Shown here: piece after piece, positions 43,953-55,610 of the stretch | How positions within the stretch are numbered: position 1 is the stretch's first letter | Layout of the letters: every line of letters starts with the position of its first letter | Assembly: GCF_036541425.1 (NCBI RefSeq) | Contig: NZ_JAZHFT010000008.1 | Location: 82,539-146,538 of the forward strand | DNA length: 64,000 bases | Source: Consotaella aegiceratis | Lineage (GTDB): Bacteria > Pseudomonadota > Alphaproteobacteria > Rhizobiales > Rhizobiaceae | Direction of reading: 5' to 3' | Position numbers and translations under genes: made by a program | The notes under the pieces: generated by a model | Database searches by the model: none | What the model saw: only the letters and a program-made list of their open reading frames with translations | What the model was told of the DNA's origin: nothing

Positions 43953-45844
43953 TTATTCGGCCGCCTCGGACGCCAGGAATCCGCCGGACTGGCGGGCCCA
44001 GAGTTCGGCGTAGAGCCCACCGGCGTTCACCAAATCATGGTGGCTGCCTTCCTCGACGATATGGCCCTTGTCGATCACCACCAGGCGATCGAGCGCTGCG
44101 AGCGTCGACAGACGATGCGCGATCGCCACCACCGTCTTGCCGGCCATCATGGTGGCGAGGTTTTCCTGGATCGCCGCCTCGACCTCGGAATCGAGCGCCG
44201 AGGTCGCCTCGTCGAGCACCAGGATCGGCGCGTTCTTCAGGAGCACGCGGGCAATCGCGATGCGCTGGCGCTGGCCACCCGACAGCTTGATGCCGCGCTC
44301 GCCGACATGGGCATCATAACCTGCACGCCCCTTGGGGTCGCGCAAACCGGGGATGAAGTCCTCGGCATTGGCCCGCGTCGCCGCGTCGATCACATCCTCC
44401 TCTTCGGCATCGGGGCGGCCATAGGCGATGTTCTCGCGGATCGAACGGTGCAGCAGGGACGTGTCCTGAGTGACGACGCCGATCTGGGCGCGCAGCGAGG
44501 TCTGTGTGACGCCGGCGATGTCCTGGCCGTCGATCAGGATGCGCCCACCCTCCAGGTCATAGAGACGCAGCAGCAGGTTGACGAGCGTCGTCTTGCCGGC
44601 GCCGGAGCGTCCGACCAGCCCGACCTTCTCGCCCGGGCGGATATGGAGCGAGAAATTCTCGATCACGCCGCCGCCCTTGCCGTAGTGGAAGGTGACGGTC
44701 TCGAACCGGATGTCGCCCTCGCCCGTGACCAGCGGTTCGGCATCCGACCGGTCGACCAGCGTCGGCAGCACGGTGATCGTCGCCACCGCATCCTGGATAG
44801 TGCCGTAGTTGCGCACCAGACCGTTGATGTTGAACATCATCCAGCCGGACATCTGGTTCAGCCGGAGCACCAGGGCGAGCGCCGTGGCCACGCCGCCTGT
44901 GGAGACGGTGCCGGCGCGCCAGCCGAGAATGGCCACGGCTCCGATACCGGTCATCATCAAGCCGTTCAGCACGGCGACGGCGAGACGCACCGTGGTGATC
45001 GAGCGGGTCAGCCGGCGGACCGCGTCGACGTAGCGCACGAAGCCGTCCTTGACGAAGGCGTCCTCGCTGCGCGTCGCGTCGAACAACTTGACCGACAGGA
45101 TGTTGGTGAAGCTGTCGACGACGCGCCCCGTCCACACCGAGTTGGCATTGGCCCGCTCGCGGCCGCGCTCGCGGATCTGCGGCAACAGGTTGCGGGCGAT
45201 CCAGTAGTAGCCGAGCGACCACAGGGCAAGGACCGCCGTCATCCAGAGATCGACGGCGCCGAGAATGGTCGCCGCCAGGACGACGAAGGTCAAGAACGAC
45301 CAGAAGGTCTGCAGAATGGTGGTGATGAAGTCGCCGGTCGCCTGCCCGACCTGCTGCACCTTCTGCGCGAGCCGTCCGGCGAAGTCGTTCTGGAAGAAGG
45401 TGTAGGGCTGGTCCATCAGCCGCCGGTAGCTCTGCCAGCGGATGAGATTGTAGAAATTCGGCTCGACCACCTGCTCTTCGAGCACCGAGCTGACGAATAG
45501 CACCACGACGCGGCCGATCAGCGCGAGGAAGGCCAGTGCGGCAAGCAGCCAGGCCTCGCTCGCCAGCGTCGCGGCCTTGTCGGCTCCCGGCTGGCCAAGC
45601 GCGTCGACGATCCAGCCGACGCCGGTGTAGAGCACCGCTTCGGTGGCACCGGCCAGGCCGCCAGCGATCAGCAGCCCGATGAGCGGCCATCGGGCATAGA
45701 CGGCGAAGTGCCAGATGAAGCGGTTGGGATCGGCCGGCAGCGGCGTCAGGTGCCCGGTGCGGTCGGCCCGGGCATCGCCAGATTCGGAGACCTCGTCGCC
45801 GAAGGGATCGACGACGTTCTCGAAGCGCTGGAGAAAGCGTTCGA

Positions 45845-45848
<4 letters not shown>
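43953..45848 (-). CDS. ABC exporter half-transporter (second of a pair)
   Basis: 631 aa: a six-helix exporter domain (about residues 50-340) fused to an ATPase. Walker A GRSGAGKTT, signature KLSGGQRQRIAIARV, Walker B ILVLDEATSALDSE with its catalytic Glu, and H-loop AIAHRLSTLA are all intact. The family includes MsbA-like lipid and multidrug exporters. Its ATG overlaps the stop of a paralogue by ATGA, so the two are made together and probably form a heterodimer. Substrate unknown. Confidence 0.9.
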
Positions 45849-47728
<1,880 letters not shown>

Positions 47729-47909
47729 CGAAAAATCTTTCAGGCGGGCGATGCCGAGTAGAACCCTCGCATCACCGTCTAGGGGGTGTGCCGCCGTGTC
47801 GACACACCCGGTCTGTGGCATATAGGAAATCGTCCGCCGACTTCACGAGGCCAGGCGACGACAGTTTTGGCTTTGCCGGTTTGCGCGAATCGGTCACAGG
47901 CCTAGCGGC

Positions 47910-48371
47910 ATGGACCTTAGGCTCGCATTGTATCAGCCGGATATCGCCGGCAACACAGGCACGCTGCTGCGGCTCGGCGCCTGTCTCGATCTCGGCCTCG
48001 AGGTGATCGAGCCCGCCGGGTTCGATCTGTCGGACCGCGCGCTGAAACGCGCCGGCATGGACTATCTCGATACGGCAAAGCTCACCCGCCACGTCGACTT
48101 CGCCGCCTTCGAGGCGTGGCGCCACGATAGCGGCCGGCGCCTGGTGCTGTTCACCACGAAAGGCGCCCTGCCCTATACCGAATTCACCTATCGTCCGACC
48201 GACGTGCTCCTGTTCGGCCGCGAAAGTGCCGGCGTGCCGGGCGACATCCACGCGCTCGCCGATGCACGCGTGGTGATCCCGATGAACCCGGCCGCCCGTT
48301 CGCTCAACCTGGCGGTGGCCGCCGCCATGGCGGCCGGCGAGGCATTGCGTCAGACGAAGGCCTTCCCATAA
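47910..48371 (+). CDS. trmL: TrmL, tRNA (cytidine/uridine-34 2'-O) methyltransferase
   Basis: 153 aa, a minimal SPOUT methyltransferase. It opens LALYQPDIAGNTGTLLRLGA and has the knotted SAM-binding motifs LLFGRESAGVP and IPMNPAARSLNLAVAAAMA. TrmL methylates the wobble base ribose of tRNA-Leu isoacceptors. Size and all three motifs match. It stands alone, divergent from the ABC exporter pair. Confidence 0.92.
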   Translation: MDLRLALYQPDIAGNTGTLLRLGACLDLGLEVIEPAGFDLSDRALKRAGMDYLDTAKLTRHVDFAAFEAWRHDSGRRLVLFTTKGALPYTEFTYRPTDVLLFGRESAGVPGDIHALADARVVIPMNPAARSLNLAVAAAMAAGEALRQTKAFP

Positions 48372-48472
48372 GGACCGCGGGCGCCGGAGCCGACCGAAAA
48401 AAACGGGTGGCGCACCGTCGGTGAGGCGCTGATATTCGGAGCCTCGCTTAATCGGGACAGGAGATCTCGCGA

Positions 48473-49084
48473 ATGAGTCCCGAATTTCTTGCAACGGCTC
48501 TGATCGTATGCCTGCTCCCAGGAACCGGCGTGATCTTCACGCTCTCGACGGCCTTGTCGCGCGGCCTGCGCGCCAGTCTCGTCGCCGCGTTCGGATGCAC
48601 GCTGGGGATCATTCCGCACATGGTGGCCGCGATCACCGGTCTCGCGGCCATTCTCCATACGAGCGCCCTCGCCTTTCAGGCGCTCAAGGTTGCCGGCGTG
48701 GCCTATCTTCTGCTGATGGCGTGGCGAACCGTCCGGGACACCGGCATTCTCACCCTCGGCTCGGAAACCGCCCCGCGCTCCGCCGGCCAGATCGTCGTCT
48801 CGGCGATCCTCCTCAATTTCCTCAATCCGAAGCTATCGATCTTCTTCCTCGCGTTTCTGCCGCAATTCGTGGCGCCGGGCGACCCACGCCTGCTCGCCCA
48901 CATGCTGGAGCTCAGCCTGGTCTTCATGGCGATGACCTTTGCCGTCTTCGCCCTCTACGGATGTTTTGCGTCGGCGGTGCGCAACCGGGTCATCGCGCGG
49001 CCGAAGGTGATGGCTTGGCTGCGCCGCAGCTTCGCCGCGGCGTTCGTGGCTCTCGGCTTCAAGCTGGCATTCGCCGAGCGGTGA
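48473..49084 (+). CDS. LysE-family exporter
   Basis: 203 aa with five to six membrane helices. The N-terminus LIVCLLPGTGVIFTLSTALSRG carries the family PGP-like turn (here PGTG), followed by LNFLNPKLSIFFLAFLPQF. LysE/RhtB proteins export amino acids or their derivatives. It is convergent with a second LysE-family gene 30 bases beyond its stop. The RBS AGGAGA lies eight bases before the ATG. Confidence 0.88.
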   Translation: MSPEFLATALIVCLLPGTGVIFTLSTALSRGLRASLVAAFGCTLGIIPHMVAAITGLAAILHTSALAFQALKVAGVAYLLLMAWRTVRDTGILTLGSETAPRSAGQIVVSAILLNFLNPKLSIFFLAFLPQFVAPGDPRLLAHMLELSLVFMAMTFAVFALYGCFASAVRNRVIARPKVMAWLRRSFAAAFVALGFKLAFAER

Positions 49085-49114
49085 ACGATCCGGCGCCGAG
49101 GCGTCCCTGAATGG

Positions 49115-49750
49115 TCAGCGCCGCAGTTCCCGGACGCCGGCGCCGAGAAGCACCAGGCCGAAGGCGCCGAAAGCCGCCCCCATCAGCGCCTCCACGCCTC
49201 TGGCGAATCGGCCGTAGAGGCGTGTCGCAACTTCGGTCGAGAACAGGAACGCGTAGAGGCCGTAGATCGTCAGGGCGCTGAGCGCTCCAACGGGTCCGAA
49301 CGCCAGGACCTGGGTGCTGGTCAGGCCCAGACCGAACAGAAACATCGCCACCGCGCACCACATCAGCGCGGCCTTGGGGTTGGTCATCACCACCAGGAAG
49401 CCGCGTCGCCAGGCCGCGGCGGCGGTCAACCGGCCGGCTTCGCGTGCTGCCTTGGTTCCGCCGCCCCTGAGCGACGCCTGGAACGCCCGAACCGCTATAT
49501 AGAGAAGATAGAGGCCGCCCAGGATCTTCATGATCGTCAGGGCCATCGGCACGAGCTTGAACAGCGCGCTCAGGCCGAAGGCCACGGCCGCCGCCCAGAC
49601 GAGAACGCCCGACGCGATGCCGAGCACGACGAAGAAGGCCGCGCGCCGTCCCTGCCCCAGACCCGCGCTGGCCACGGCGATCGTGTTCGGACCAGGCGCC
49701 GCCTGCGCCGCGCATACGCCGACCAGCGCGGCCAGAAATGCTGACAGCAT
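49115..49750 (-). CDS. LysE-family exporter
   Basis: 211 aa from the ATG at 49750. It has the canonical QAAPGPNTIAVASAGLGQGRRA motif and MTNPKAALMWCAVAMF, with about six membrane helices. Amino-acid or related efflux is expected. Its N-terminal motif is closer to the family consensus than that of its convergent neighbour. A short gene of unknown function lies just upstream on the same strand (17 bases) and may be co-transcribed. Confidence 0.9.
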   Translation of the reverse strand: MLSAFLAALVGVCAAQAAPGPNTIAVASAGLGQGRRAAFFVVLGIASGVLVWAAAVAFGLSALFKLVPMALTIMKILGGLYLLYIAVRAFQASLRGGGTKAAREAGRLTAAAAWRRGFLVVMTNPKAALMWCAVAMFLFGLGLTSTQVLAFGPVGALSALTIYGLYAFLFSTEVATRLYGRFARGVEALMGAAFGAFGLVLLGAGVRELRR

Positions 49751-49767
49751 ATCCCGTTTCCTTGTCC

Positions 49768-50112
49768 TCAATCCGCGCTGGGCAGGCGGCGCATGGTGAA
49801 TTCGACCTCGTCGTCCGGCAGAATCCGCCAACTTTCGACCGAGGTCCAATAGGCAGCCTTGGGATAACGCTCGAACCACTCCCGCGCCTTCACGCGCGCC
49901 GCCTCACGCGGCAGAGTGAACGTCTCGCGCACGAAATCGTCGCGCCGCTCCGTCTTGGCGGCCCGGCTTCTCTGCAACTGACGCTTCAGGCCGTCGAGCG
50001 GCGGGCGGGGCAACCGCGTCATCGTCGATAACCGTTCCTGTTTCGATCGGTCTGCCTTGATCCACAGGAAAGATAGCGCCAGCGCGTCGCCATTGCGAAT
50101 CGCCCCGGTCAT
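49768..50112 (-). CDS. Small conserved-looking hypothetical protein
   Basis: About 114 aa from the ATG at 50112 (ATG 50118 is in frame too). The C-terminal half, VRETFTLPREAARVKAREW then YPKAAYWTSVESWRI and VEFTMRRLP, looks like a genuine folded domain. Many basic residues and no membrane helix. I do not recognise a named family. It precedes the LysE-family gene by 17 bases and is divergent from hemF. Confidence 0.6.
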   Translation of the reverse strand: MTGAIRNGDALALSFLWIKADRSKQERLSTMTRLPRPPLDGLKRQLQRSRAAKTERRDDFVRETFTLPREAARVKAREWFERYPKAAYWTSVESWRILPDDEVEFTMRRLPSAD

Positions 50113-50274
50113 GGCCATCCCTTGCGGGGGCGCGGCCGCAAGCGTTCTCCGCACCCGCGCTCGCCATGGGATTTTCGCGGCGGTCCGCTAGCTTGCCGGG
50201 AGGGAGAGGCAAGACCAGACCCGTCCGTCGCCGGCGACCGGCGCGAGACAGGTCAGCGAGTACGAGGAAATTCC

Positions 50275-51183
50275 ATGGAACGTCCCGATCTGCCGGACGG
50301 ATTGCCCGACGACATCGAAAGCAAGAAGGAAACGACAAAGGCCTGGTTCGAGACCCTGCGCGATCAGATCTGCGCGGCGTTCGAAGCGCTCGAGGACGAG
50401 TTTCCCGGCGATGACAGCTTGCCGGCCGGCCGCTTCGAGCGCACCGAATGGTCGCGAGAGGGAGACGGCGGCGGAGGCCTCATGTCGATGCTTCACGGCC
50501 GCGTCTTCGAAAAGGCGGGGGTTCACACCTCCACCGTGTTCGGCGAATTCTCGCCCGAGTTCCGCAAGCAGATCCCGGGTGCGGAGGAAGATCCGACGTT
50601 CTGGGCGTCCGGCATCTCGCTGATCGCCCACACCCGCAACCCGCACGTCCCAGCGGTGCACATGAACACGCGCATGGTGGTGACGAGCCGCCAATGGTTC
50701 GGCGGCGGCGCCGACCTGACGCCGATGCTGGATCGCCGGCGCGCCCGGGACGACGTCGACGCGGCGGCCTTCCACCGGGCCATGCAGTTCGTCTGCGAAC
50801 GCCATTCCTCGGTCGCCGACTATGCGAAGTTCAAGGATTGGTGCGACAGCTATTTCTACCTGCCGCATCGCGACGAACCGCGCGGCATCGGCGGCATTTT
50901 CTACGACTGGCTGCATTCCAGCGATAAGGACGGCGGCTGGGAGGCTGACTTCGCCTTCACCAAGGACGTCGGCAAAGGCTTTCTCGTGGTCTATCCGCAT
51001 CTGGTGCGGCACAATGCCGCCACCGAATGGACCGAGGCGGATCGCGAGGAGCAGCTCATCCGGCGCGGCCGCTATGTGGAATACAACCTTCTCTACGATC
51101 GCGGTACGATCTTCGGGCTGAAGACGGGCGGCAACGTCGCCTCGATTCTCTCGTCCATGCCGCCGATTGTTAAGTGGCCATAA
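50275..51183 (+). CDS. hemF: HemF, oxygen-dependent coproporphyrinogen III oxidase
   Basis: 302 aa from the ATG at 50275, preceded by GAGG. Core motifs are VPAVHMNTRMVVTSRQWFGGGADLTP-like segments, DSYFYLPHRDEPRGIGGIFYD, FLVVYPHLVRH and YVEYNLLYDRGTIFGLKTGGN. The enzyme converts coproporphyrinogen III to protoporphyrinogen IX in haem synthesis, using oxygen. Length and all signatures match, so assignment is secure. It points to aerobic growth. Confidence 0.97.
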   Translation: MERPDLPDGLPDDIESKKETTKAWFETLRDQICAAFEALEDEFPGDDSLPAGRFERTEWSREGDGGGGLMSMLHGRVFEKAGVHTSTVFGEFSPEFRKQIPGAEEDPTFWASGISLIAHTRNPHVPAVHMNTRMVVTSRQWFGGGADLTPMLDRRRARDDVDAAAFHRAMQFVCERHSSVADYAKFKDWCDSYFYLPHRDEPRGIGGIFYDWLHSSDKDGGWEADFAFTKDVGKGFLVVYPHLVRHNAATEWTEADREEQLIRRGRYVEYNLLYDRGTIFGLKTGGNVASILSSMPPIVKWP

Positions 51184-51275
51184 GGACTTATGAAAATCTA
51201 AACGAACAGCCCCCTTTTTTCGCCGGGCACCAAGGCTTATCTTAAGGAGACAGCAACAAGACGGGAGAGGTTGCG

Positions 51276-51473
51276 ATGTATGAACTCGACTGTGCAGGCG
51301 TGATCCCAGGTTGCAACCGCGTGATCCGCGCGGACAGCCAAGCGGAGGTGATTCGGCGGGCGGTGGTCCAGGCGAAGCAACTCGGCATCGATGAGATCAC
51401 CCCGTCGATGATGGATTCGTTCCGGACCAAGACGACCGAGTTTCGGACTGTCGGAAGCGACAGGCCGCACTGA
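51276..51473 (+). CDS. DUF1059 family small protein
   Basis: 65 aa, with a good ribosome site (GGGAGAGG) before ATG 51276. It starts MYELDCAGVIPGCNRVIRAD and has a central EVIRRAVVQAKQLGI helix, the DUF1059 pattern with its two conserved Cys (C6 and C13). These Cys could bind metal. Function of the family is unknown. It sits between hemF and a terminator. Confidence 0.85.
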   Translation: MYELDCAGVIPGCNRVIRADSQAEVIRRAVVQAKQLGIDEITPSMMDSFRTKTTEFRTVGSDRPH

Positions 51474-51499
51474 CAAACGGTCTCACGCGAAGCATTGCG

Positions 51500-51527
51500 A
51501 GCGGGCCATCTGGCCCGCTTTTTCTTT
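51500..51527. terminator. Bidirectional rho-independent terminator
   Basis: AGCGGGCC, loop ATCT, GGCCCGCT, then five T residues: a perfect eight-pair stem. It ends the DUF1059 transcript and, from the other side, could serve the convergent cca gene, whose stop codon overlaps its T tract. Confidence 0.88.
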
Positions 51528-52794
51528 ACGTACCCCCGGAAACCCGGTCCGCCGCGATCTTTTCCAGCAGCTTGTCGCGCGACAGGACGAAGCCGCTGTC
51601 GACCCATGTCCGACGCAGACGGTTGAGCGTTTCGCCCAAAGCCGGCCCCGCCGGTATCCCGTGGCGGATCAGATCGTCGCCCGAGAGCGGAAACTCCGGC
51701 GGCGCGAATGTCTCGGCGGACTTCAGCATGCCATGGAGGGCCGCCACCGTGCCAAACACGCCTGGATCGGCCGCAGCCTTGGCCTTCGCAGCCGCGTAGG
51801 CCAAGCGCAGACGATCGCGGATCGCCGGTCGGTCACCGAAATAAAGCCGGCCCCGCAGGCGGGCGGCGGGTTCCTCGGCGTCGATCGGTTCGGCGGTGGC
51901 CCAGGCGAGCAGCCGATCACGCTCGGCATTGGAGAGGCGCAGTCGCGTCGCCAGTGCCGACATGCGGGCGGGATCTGGAGGGACGATCGCCTGCAGCCGC
52001 AACAATGCGTCCGCCTCCCAGCCGAGGTCGGCTTCCGCCGCGCACAGGCCGTGGATCGCGTCGATCCCCCAGCGCTCGGACTCGGGCAGAATCTTGGTCA
52101 GAACGCCCGTCTGGCGCATCCAGAGCAGCGCGCGGGAAGGGTCGGGCGCGCCGAGCAGCTTGCGCAGTTCCGCCCAGACCCGCTCGGCCGAGAGCCTCTT
52201 CAATTCGCTCTTGAAGCGCGCGGAAGCCCGTATCGCCTCCGCATCGGGGCGGCCCTGGCCATACCAGGCAAAAAAGCGGAAGAAGCGCAGCACCCGCAGG
52301 TGATCCTCCTGGATGCGGGCCGCTGCCTCGCCGATGAAGCGCACCTGCCGCGCCTCGATATCGGCGATGCCGCCGACCAGATCGAACACCCGGCCCCCGG
52401 CGTCGCAGTAGAGCGCGTTGATGGTGAAATCCCGCCGTTGCGCATCGGCGCGCCAGTCGCGGCCGAACAGGACGCGCGCATGGCGGCCGTCGGTCTCGAC
52501 ATCGCGGCGCAGCGTCGTCACCTCATAGGCGCGGTCCAGCGCGACGACCGTCACGGTGCCGTGCTCGAAGCCGGTGGGCACCACCTTGAAGCCGGCGGCT
52601 TGCGCCCGGCTCGTGGACTCTTCGGGCGTCGTCGTCGTCGCCACGTCGATGTCGGTCACGGACCGGCCGAGCAGCGTGTTGCGCACGGCGCCGCCGACGA
52701 CGCGAGCCTCCTCGTCCTCGCCGGCGAGCGCCTTCAGCAGGGACTGCAGCGAGGCCGTCTTCAGCCACTCCGCTTCGAGCCGGGTGTCGCTCAC
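51526..52794 (-). CDS. cca: CCA-adding tRNA nucleotidyltransferase
   Basis: 422 aa from a GTG. The class II nucleotidyltransferase core has VVGGAVRNTLLGRSVTDIDVAT (metal Asp pair in DID), RDFTINALYCDAGGRVFDLVGG and the nucleotide-selecting region IQEDHLRVLRFFRFFAWYG. The C-terminal HD-like tail is short. It repairs or adds the 3' CCA of tRNAs. Its GTG overlaps the stop of the upstream NUDIX gene, so the two are coupled. Confidence 0.93.
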   Translation of the reverse strand: MSDTRLEAEWLKTASLQSLLKALAGEDEEARVVGGAVRNTLLGRSVTDIDVATTTTPEESTSRAQAAGFKVVPTGFEHGTVTVVALDRAYEVTTLRRDVETDGRHARVLFGRDWRADAQRRDFTINALYCDAGGRVFDLVGGIADIEARQVRFIGEAAARIQEDHLRVLRFFRFFAWYGQGRPDAEAIRASARFKSELKRLSAERVWAELRKLLGAPDPSRALLWMRQTGVLTKILPESERWGIDAIHGLCAAEADLGWEADALLRLQAIVPPDPARMSALATRLRLSNAERDRLLAWATAEPIDAEEPAARLRGRLYFGDRPAIRDRLRLAYAAAKAKAAADPGVFGTVAALHGMLKSAETFAPPEFPLSGDDLIRHGIPAGPALGETLNRLRRTWVDSGFVLSRDKLLEKIAADRVSGGT

Positions 52795-53480
52795 GCGTAA
52801 AGCCTTTCATACAGCGTTCGAATGATGCCGGCCGTCGCGCCCCAGATGAGATGGCGGCCGAACGGCATGGTGTAGTAGAAGCGCTCCCGGCCCTGCCAGA
52901 CACGACTTTCCTTGCGGTGGTTCGCCGGGTTCATCAGAAAGCCCAGCGGCACCTCGAAAATGTCGTCGACCTCGTCGGGATTGGCCCGCAGGTCGAAGCC
53001 CGGACTGACCACCGCCAGCACCGGCGTGATCCGGAAGCCGGTCGTGGTGAAATAGCGCGGCAGCCGGCCCACCGTCTCGACGAAGCGGGCTTCGAGCGCG
53101 ATCTCCTCGAAGCTCTCTCGCAATGCGGCCGCTTCGATCGAGGCATCGTCGGCGTCGACGCTCCCCCCCGGAAAGGCGACCTGACCGGAATGTTTGCGTA
53201 GTTTTTGGGTGCGACGGGTGAGCAGAACGTTGGCGTCCGCCCCGCAGTCGATCACCGGCACCAGGACAGCTGCCTCCCGCGTGCCGGTTCGATCGATCAG
53301 GGGGTCCAGATCGGGGTTGAGCACGTGATCGCCATAGTCGACGTCGAGACCCGCTCCGCCGCGAATCAGCACCCGCCGGCGAAAGTCGGCGGCGTCATAG
53401 CCTTTGAGACGAAGAGCGGGTTGTGGAGAACGCCCCGAGGGAGCCGTCGATTCTTGCGCGAGGGGATCTGATCGATGCAT
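52791..53480 (-). CDS. CoA pyrophosphatase-type NUDIX hydrolase
   Basis: 229 aa from the ATG at 53480; an upstream frame exists but looks non-coding. The NUDIX box runs GGSVDADDASIEAAALRESFEE, preceded by the CoA-specific LLTRRTQKLRKHSGQVAFPGG. Such enzymes split coenzyme A or acyl-CoA into 4'-phosphopantetheine and 3',5'-ADP. Co-transcribed with cca (overlapping stop and start), an arrangement common in rhizobia. Confidence 0.9.
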   Translation of the reverse strand: MHRSDPLAQESTAPSGRSPQPALRLKGYDAADFRRRVLIRGGAGLDVDYGDHVLNPDLDPLIDRTGTREAAVLVPVIDCGADANVLLTRRTQKLRKHSGQVAFPGGSVDADDASIEAAALRESFEEIALEARFVETVGRLPRYFTTTGFRITPVLAVVSPGFDLRANPDEVDDIFEVPLGFLMNPANHRKESRVWQGRERFYYTMPFGRHLIWGATAGIIRTLYERLYA

Positions 53481-53677
53481 CTGTTTTTCTTCGCAAATCC
53501 TATCGCGCCGCGCTAGCCCGGCCAGACTTGTCGTCTTATTTTGGCCAGCGTTGAAGGTCACGAAATAGTGGTTGCTGTCGCGCTTGTCAGACGGATTGGT
53601 TAACGCTTGCATAGCGACGAGGAATGCCGGCCGATGCGGCCTGTCGAGCCGGCTCCATCACCAACGGAGATCGAGAG

Positions 53678-54688
53678 ATGACGCTGCTCGCGCCGACTGA
53701 ATCCGCGCTGGACAATGCTGCGGTCGTCGCCTTGGCGGAAGAGGCTCTGGGCGATGTCGCTCGCGTTCGCGAGTCGGTCGGCCGCGTCATTTTCGGACAG
53801 GAGAGCGTGGTCGAGCAGACGCTCGTGGCGCTGCTTGCCGGCGGCCATGCGCTGCTGGTCGGCGTGCCGGGCCTGGCCAAGACCAAGCTGGTGGAAACGC
53901 TCGGCACAGCGCTCGGCCTCAACACGCGGCGCATTCAGTTCACCCCCGATCTGATGCCCTCCGACATCGTCGGCAGCGAGGTGATGGACCAGGACGAAAA
54001 CGGCCGGCGTTCCTTCCGCTTCGTGCGCGGCCCGGTCTTCGCCCAGCTGCTGATGGCCGACGAAATCAACCGCGCCTCGCCGCGCACCCAGTCGGCGCTG
54101 CTGCAGTCGATGCAGGAGTACCACGTGACGGTGGCCGGCGAGCGTCACGACCTGCCCTCGCCGTTCCACGTGCTGGCGACGCAAAATCCGCTGGAGCAGG
54201 AGGGCACCTATCCCCTGCCCGAGGCCCAGCTCGACCGATTCCTGATGCAGGTCGACGTCTTCTATCCCTCGATCGAGGCCGAGCGCCGTATTCTCATGGA
54301 AACGACGGGCGGCGCCGAGCAAACGGCGACGGCCGTCTTGACCGCCGACCGGCTGAAGCAGATCCAGGCGCTGATCCGCCGCATGCCGGTCGCCGAAAGC
54401 GTCGTCGATGCGATCCTCACACTGGTGCGCTCGGCGCGGCCGGGCAACGGCAATGCCGAAGCCGACACCCATGTCGCCTGGGGCCCCGGCCCCCGCGCCG
54501 CACAGGCGCTGATGACCTGCGTGCGGGCGCGGGCGCTCTATGACGGACGCCTCGCCCCTTCCATCGACGATGTGATGGCGCTGGCCGAGCCGATCCTGCA
54601 GCATCGCATGGCGCTCAACTTCGCCGCCCGCGCCGAGGGCATGAGCGTGCGCGACGTCATCGCGACACTGAAGCGCGGCGCAGCCTGA
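53678..54688 (+). CDS. MoxR-family AAA+ ATPase
   Basis: 336 aa from the ATG at 53678 with GAGA upstream. The MoxR Walker A reads GVPGLAKTKLVE, Walker B LLMADEINRASPRTQSALLQSMQE, and sensor 1 VLATQNPLEQEGTYPLPEAQLDRF. MoxR ATPases act as chaperones that help mature or activate partner complexes, and are paired with DUF58 and vWA-type proteins. It begins a four-gene operon with very tight spacing (8 bases, then two four-base overlaps). Confidence 0.93.
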   Translation: MTLLAPTESALDNAAVVALAEEALGDVARVRESVGRVIFGQESVVEQTLVALLAGGHALLVGVPGLAKTKLVETLGTALGLNTRRIQFTPDLMPSDIVGSEVMDQDENGRRSFRFVRGPVFAQLLMADEINRASPRTQSALLQSMQEYHVTVAGERHDLPSPFHVLATQNPLEQEGTYPLPEAQLDRFLMQVDVFYPSIEAERRILMETTGGAEQTATAVLTADRLKQIQALIRRMPVAESVVDAILTLVRSARPGNGNAEADTHVAWGPGPRAAQALMTCVRARALYDGRLAPSIDDVMALAEPILQHRMALNFAARAEGMSVRDVIATLKRGAA

Positions 54689-54695
54689 GAAGCCG

Positions 54696-55610
54696 ATGGC
54701 GCCGATCGGCCACACCGTACCGCTGACTTCCGGGCCGGACGCGCTTATCCGGGCGCGGCAGCGCGCCGCCCTGCTCCCCGACCTCCTGGTCGAGGCGCAT
54801 CGGGTGGTAAGCTCGACCATCGCCGGCTGGCATGGCAGGCGGCGGCGCGGCACCGGCGAGAACTTCTGGCAGTTCCGCCCGTTCGTGGATGGCGAGGCGG
54901 TCGCGCGGATCGACTGGCGGCGCTCGGCGCGCGACGATCACGTCTATCTGCGCGACCAGGAATGGGAAGCGGCGCAGACGGTCTGGCTGTGGGCCGATCC
55001 CTCGCCGTCGATGCTCTACATCTCCAGGGCAGCCCAGGTTTCCAAGGAATCTCGGGCGCTGGTCCTGGTGCTGGCGCTGGCCGAGCTGCTGTCGCGCTCG
55101 GGCGAACGTGTCGGCTATCCCGGCGTCGTCGATCCGGTCAATTCGCGCAACGCCGCCGAGCGGATCGCCGCGGCCCTGCTGAGCAACCGGCCGGTCGCCG
55201 ATTTTCCTCCCGACGACCGGCTCAAGCGGTTCAGCGAGATCGTCATCGTCAGCGATTTCCTCAACCCCGTCGAGGAGACCATCGCGCAGATCGAGCGGAT
55301 CGCCCGACACGGCATCCGCGGCCATCTCGTGGCGATCGCCGATCCGGCGGAAGAGACCTTTCCCTATGCCGGACGCACAGAGTTCCGCGATCCGGAGACG
55401 GGAGCGCGGCTGACTGCCGGCCGGGCCGAGACGCTCGCCGCCGACTACCGCCGGGTGTTCGAGGCGCAGCGTGCGACGCTTGCCGAATACTGCCGCAAGC
55501 TGGGTTGGAGTTTCGTGCCGCATCGAACCGATCGTCTGGCCTCGGAGGCGCTGGTCGCCGTCCATAGCCGCCTGTCCGGAAACGCCCAAGTGACGGGGCC
55601 CCGCGCATGA
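54696..55610 (+). CDS. DUF58 domain protein
   Basis: 304 aa, with no membrane helix. The DUF58 motif is clear: FWQFRPFVDGEAVARIDWRRSARDDHVYLRDQEWEAAQTVWLW. This is followed by a vWA-like fold with SDFLNPVEETIAQIERIA. DUF58 proteins are the standard partner of MoxR ATPases. It follows moxR by 8 bases and overlaps the next gene by ATGA. Confidence 0.92.
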   Translation: MAPIGHTVPLTSGPDALIRARQRAALLPDLLVEAHRVVSSTIAGWHGRRRRGTGENFWQFRPFVDGEAVARIDWRRSARDDHVYLRDQEWEAAQTVWLWADPSPSMLYISRAAQVSKESRALVLVLALAELLSRSGERVGYPGVVDPVNSRNAAERIAAALLSNRPVADFPPDDRLKRFSEIVIVSDFLNPVEETIAQIERIARHGIRGHLVAIADPAEETFPYAGRTEFRDPETGARLTAGRAETLAADYRRVFEAQRATLAEYCRKLGWSFVPHRTDRLASEALVAVHSRLSGNAQVTGPRA

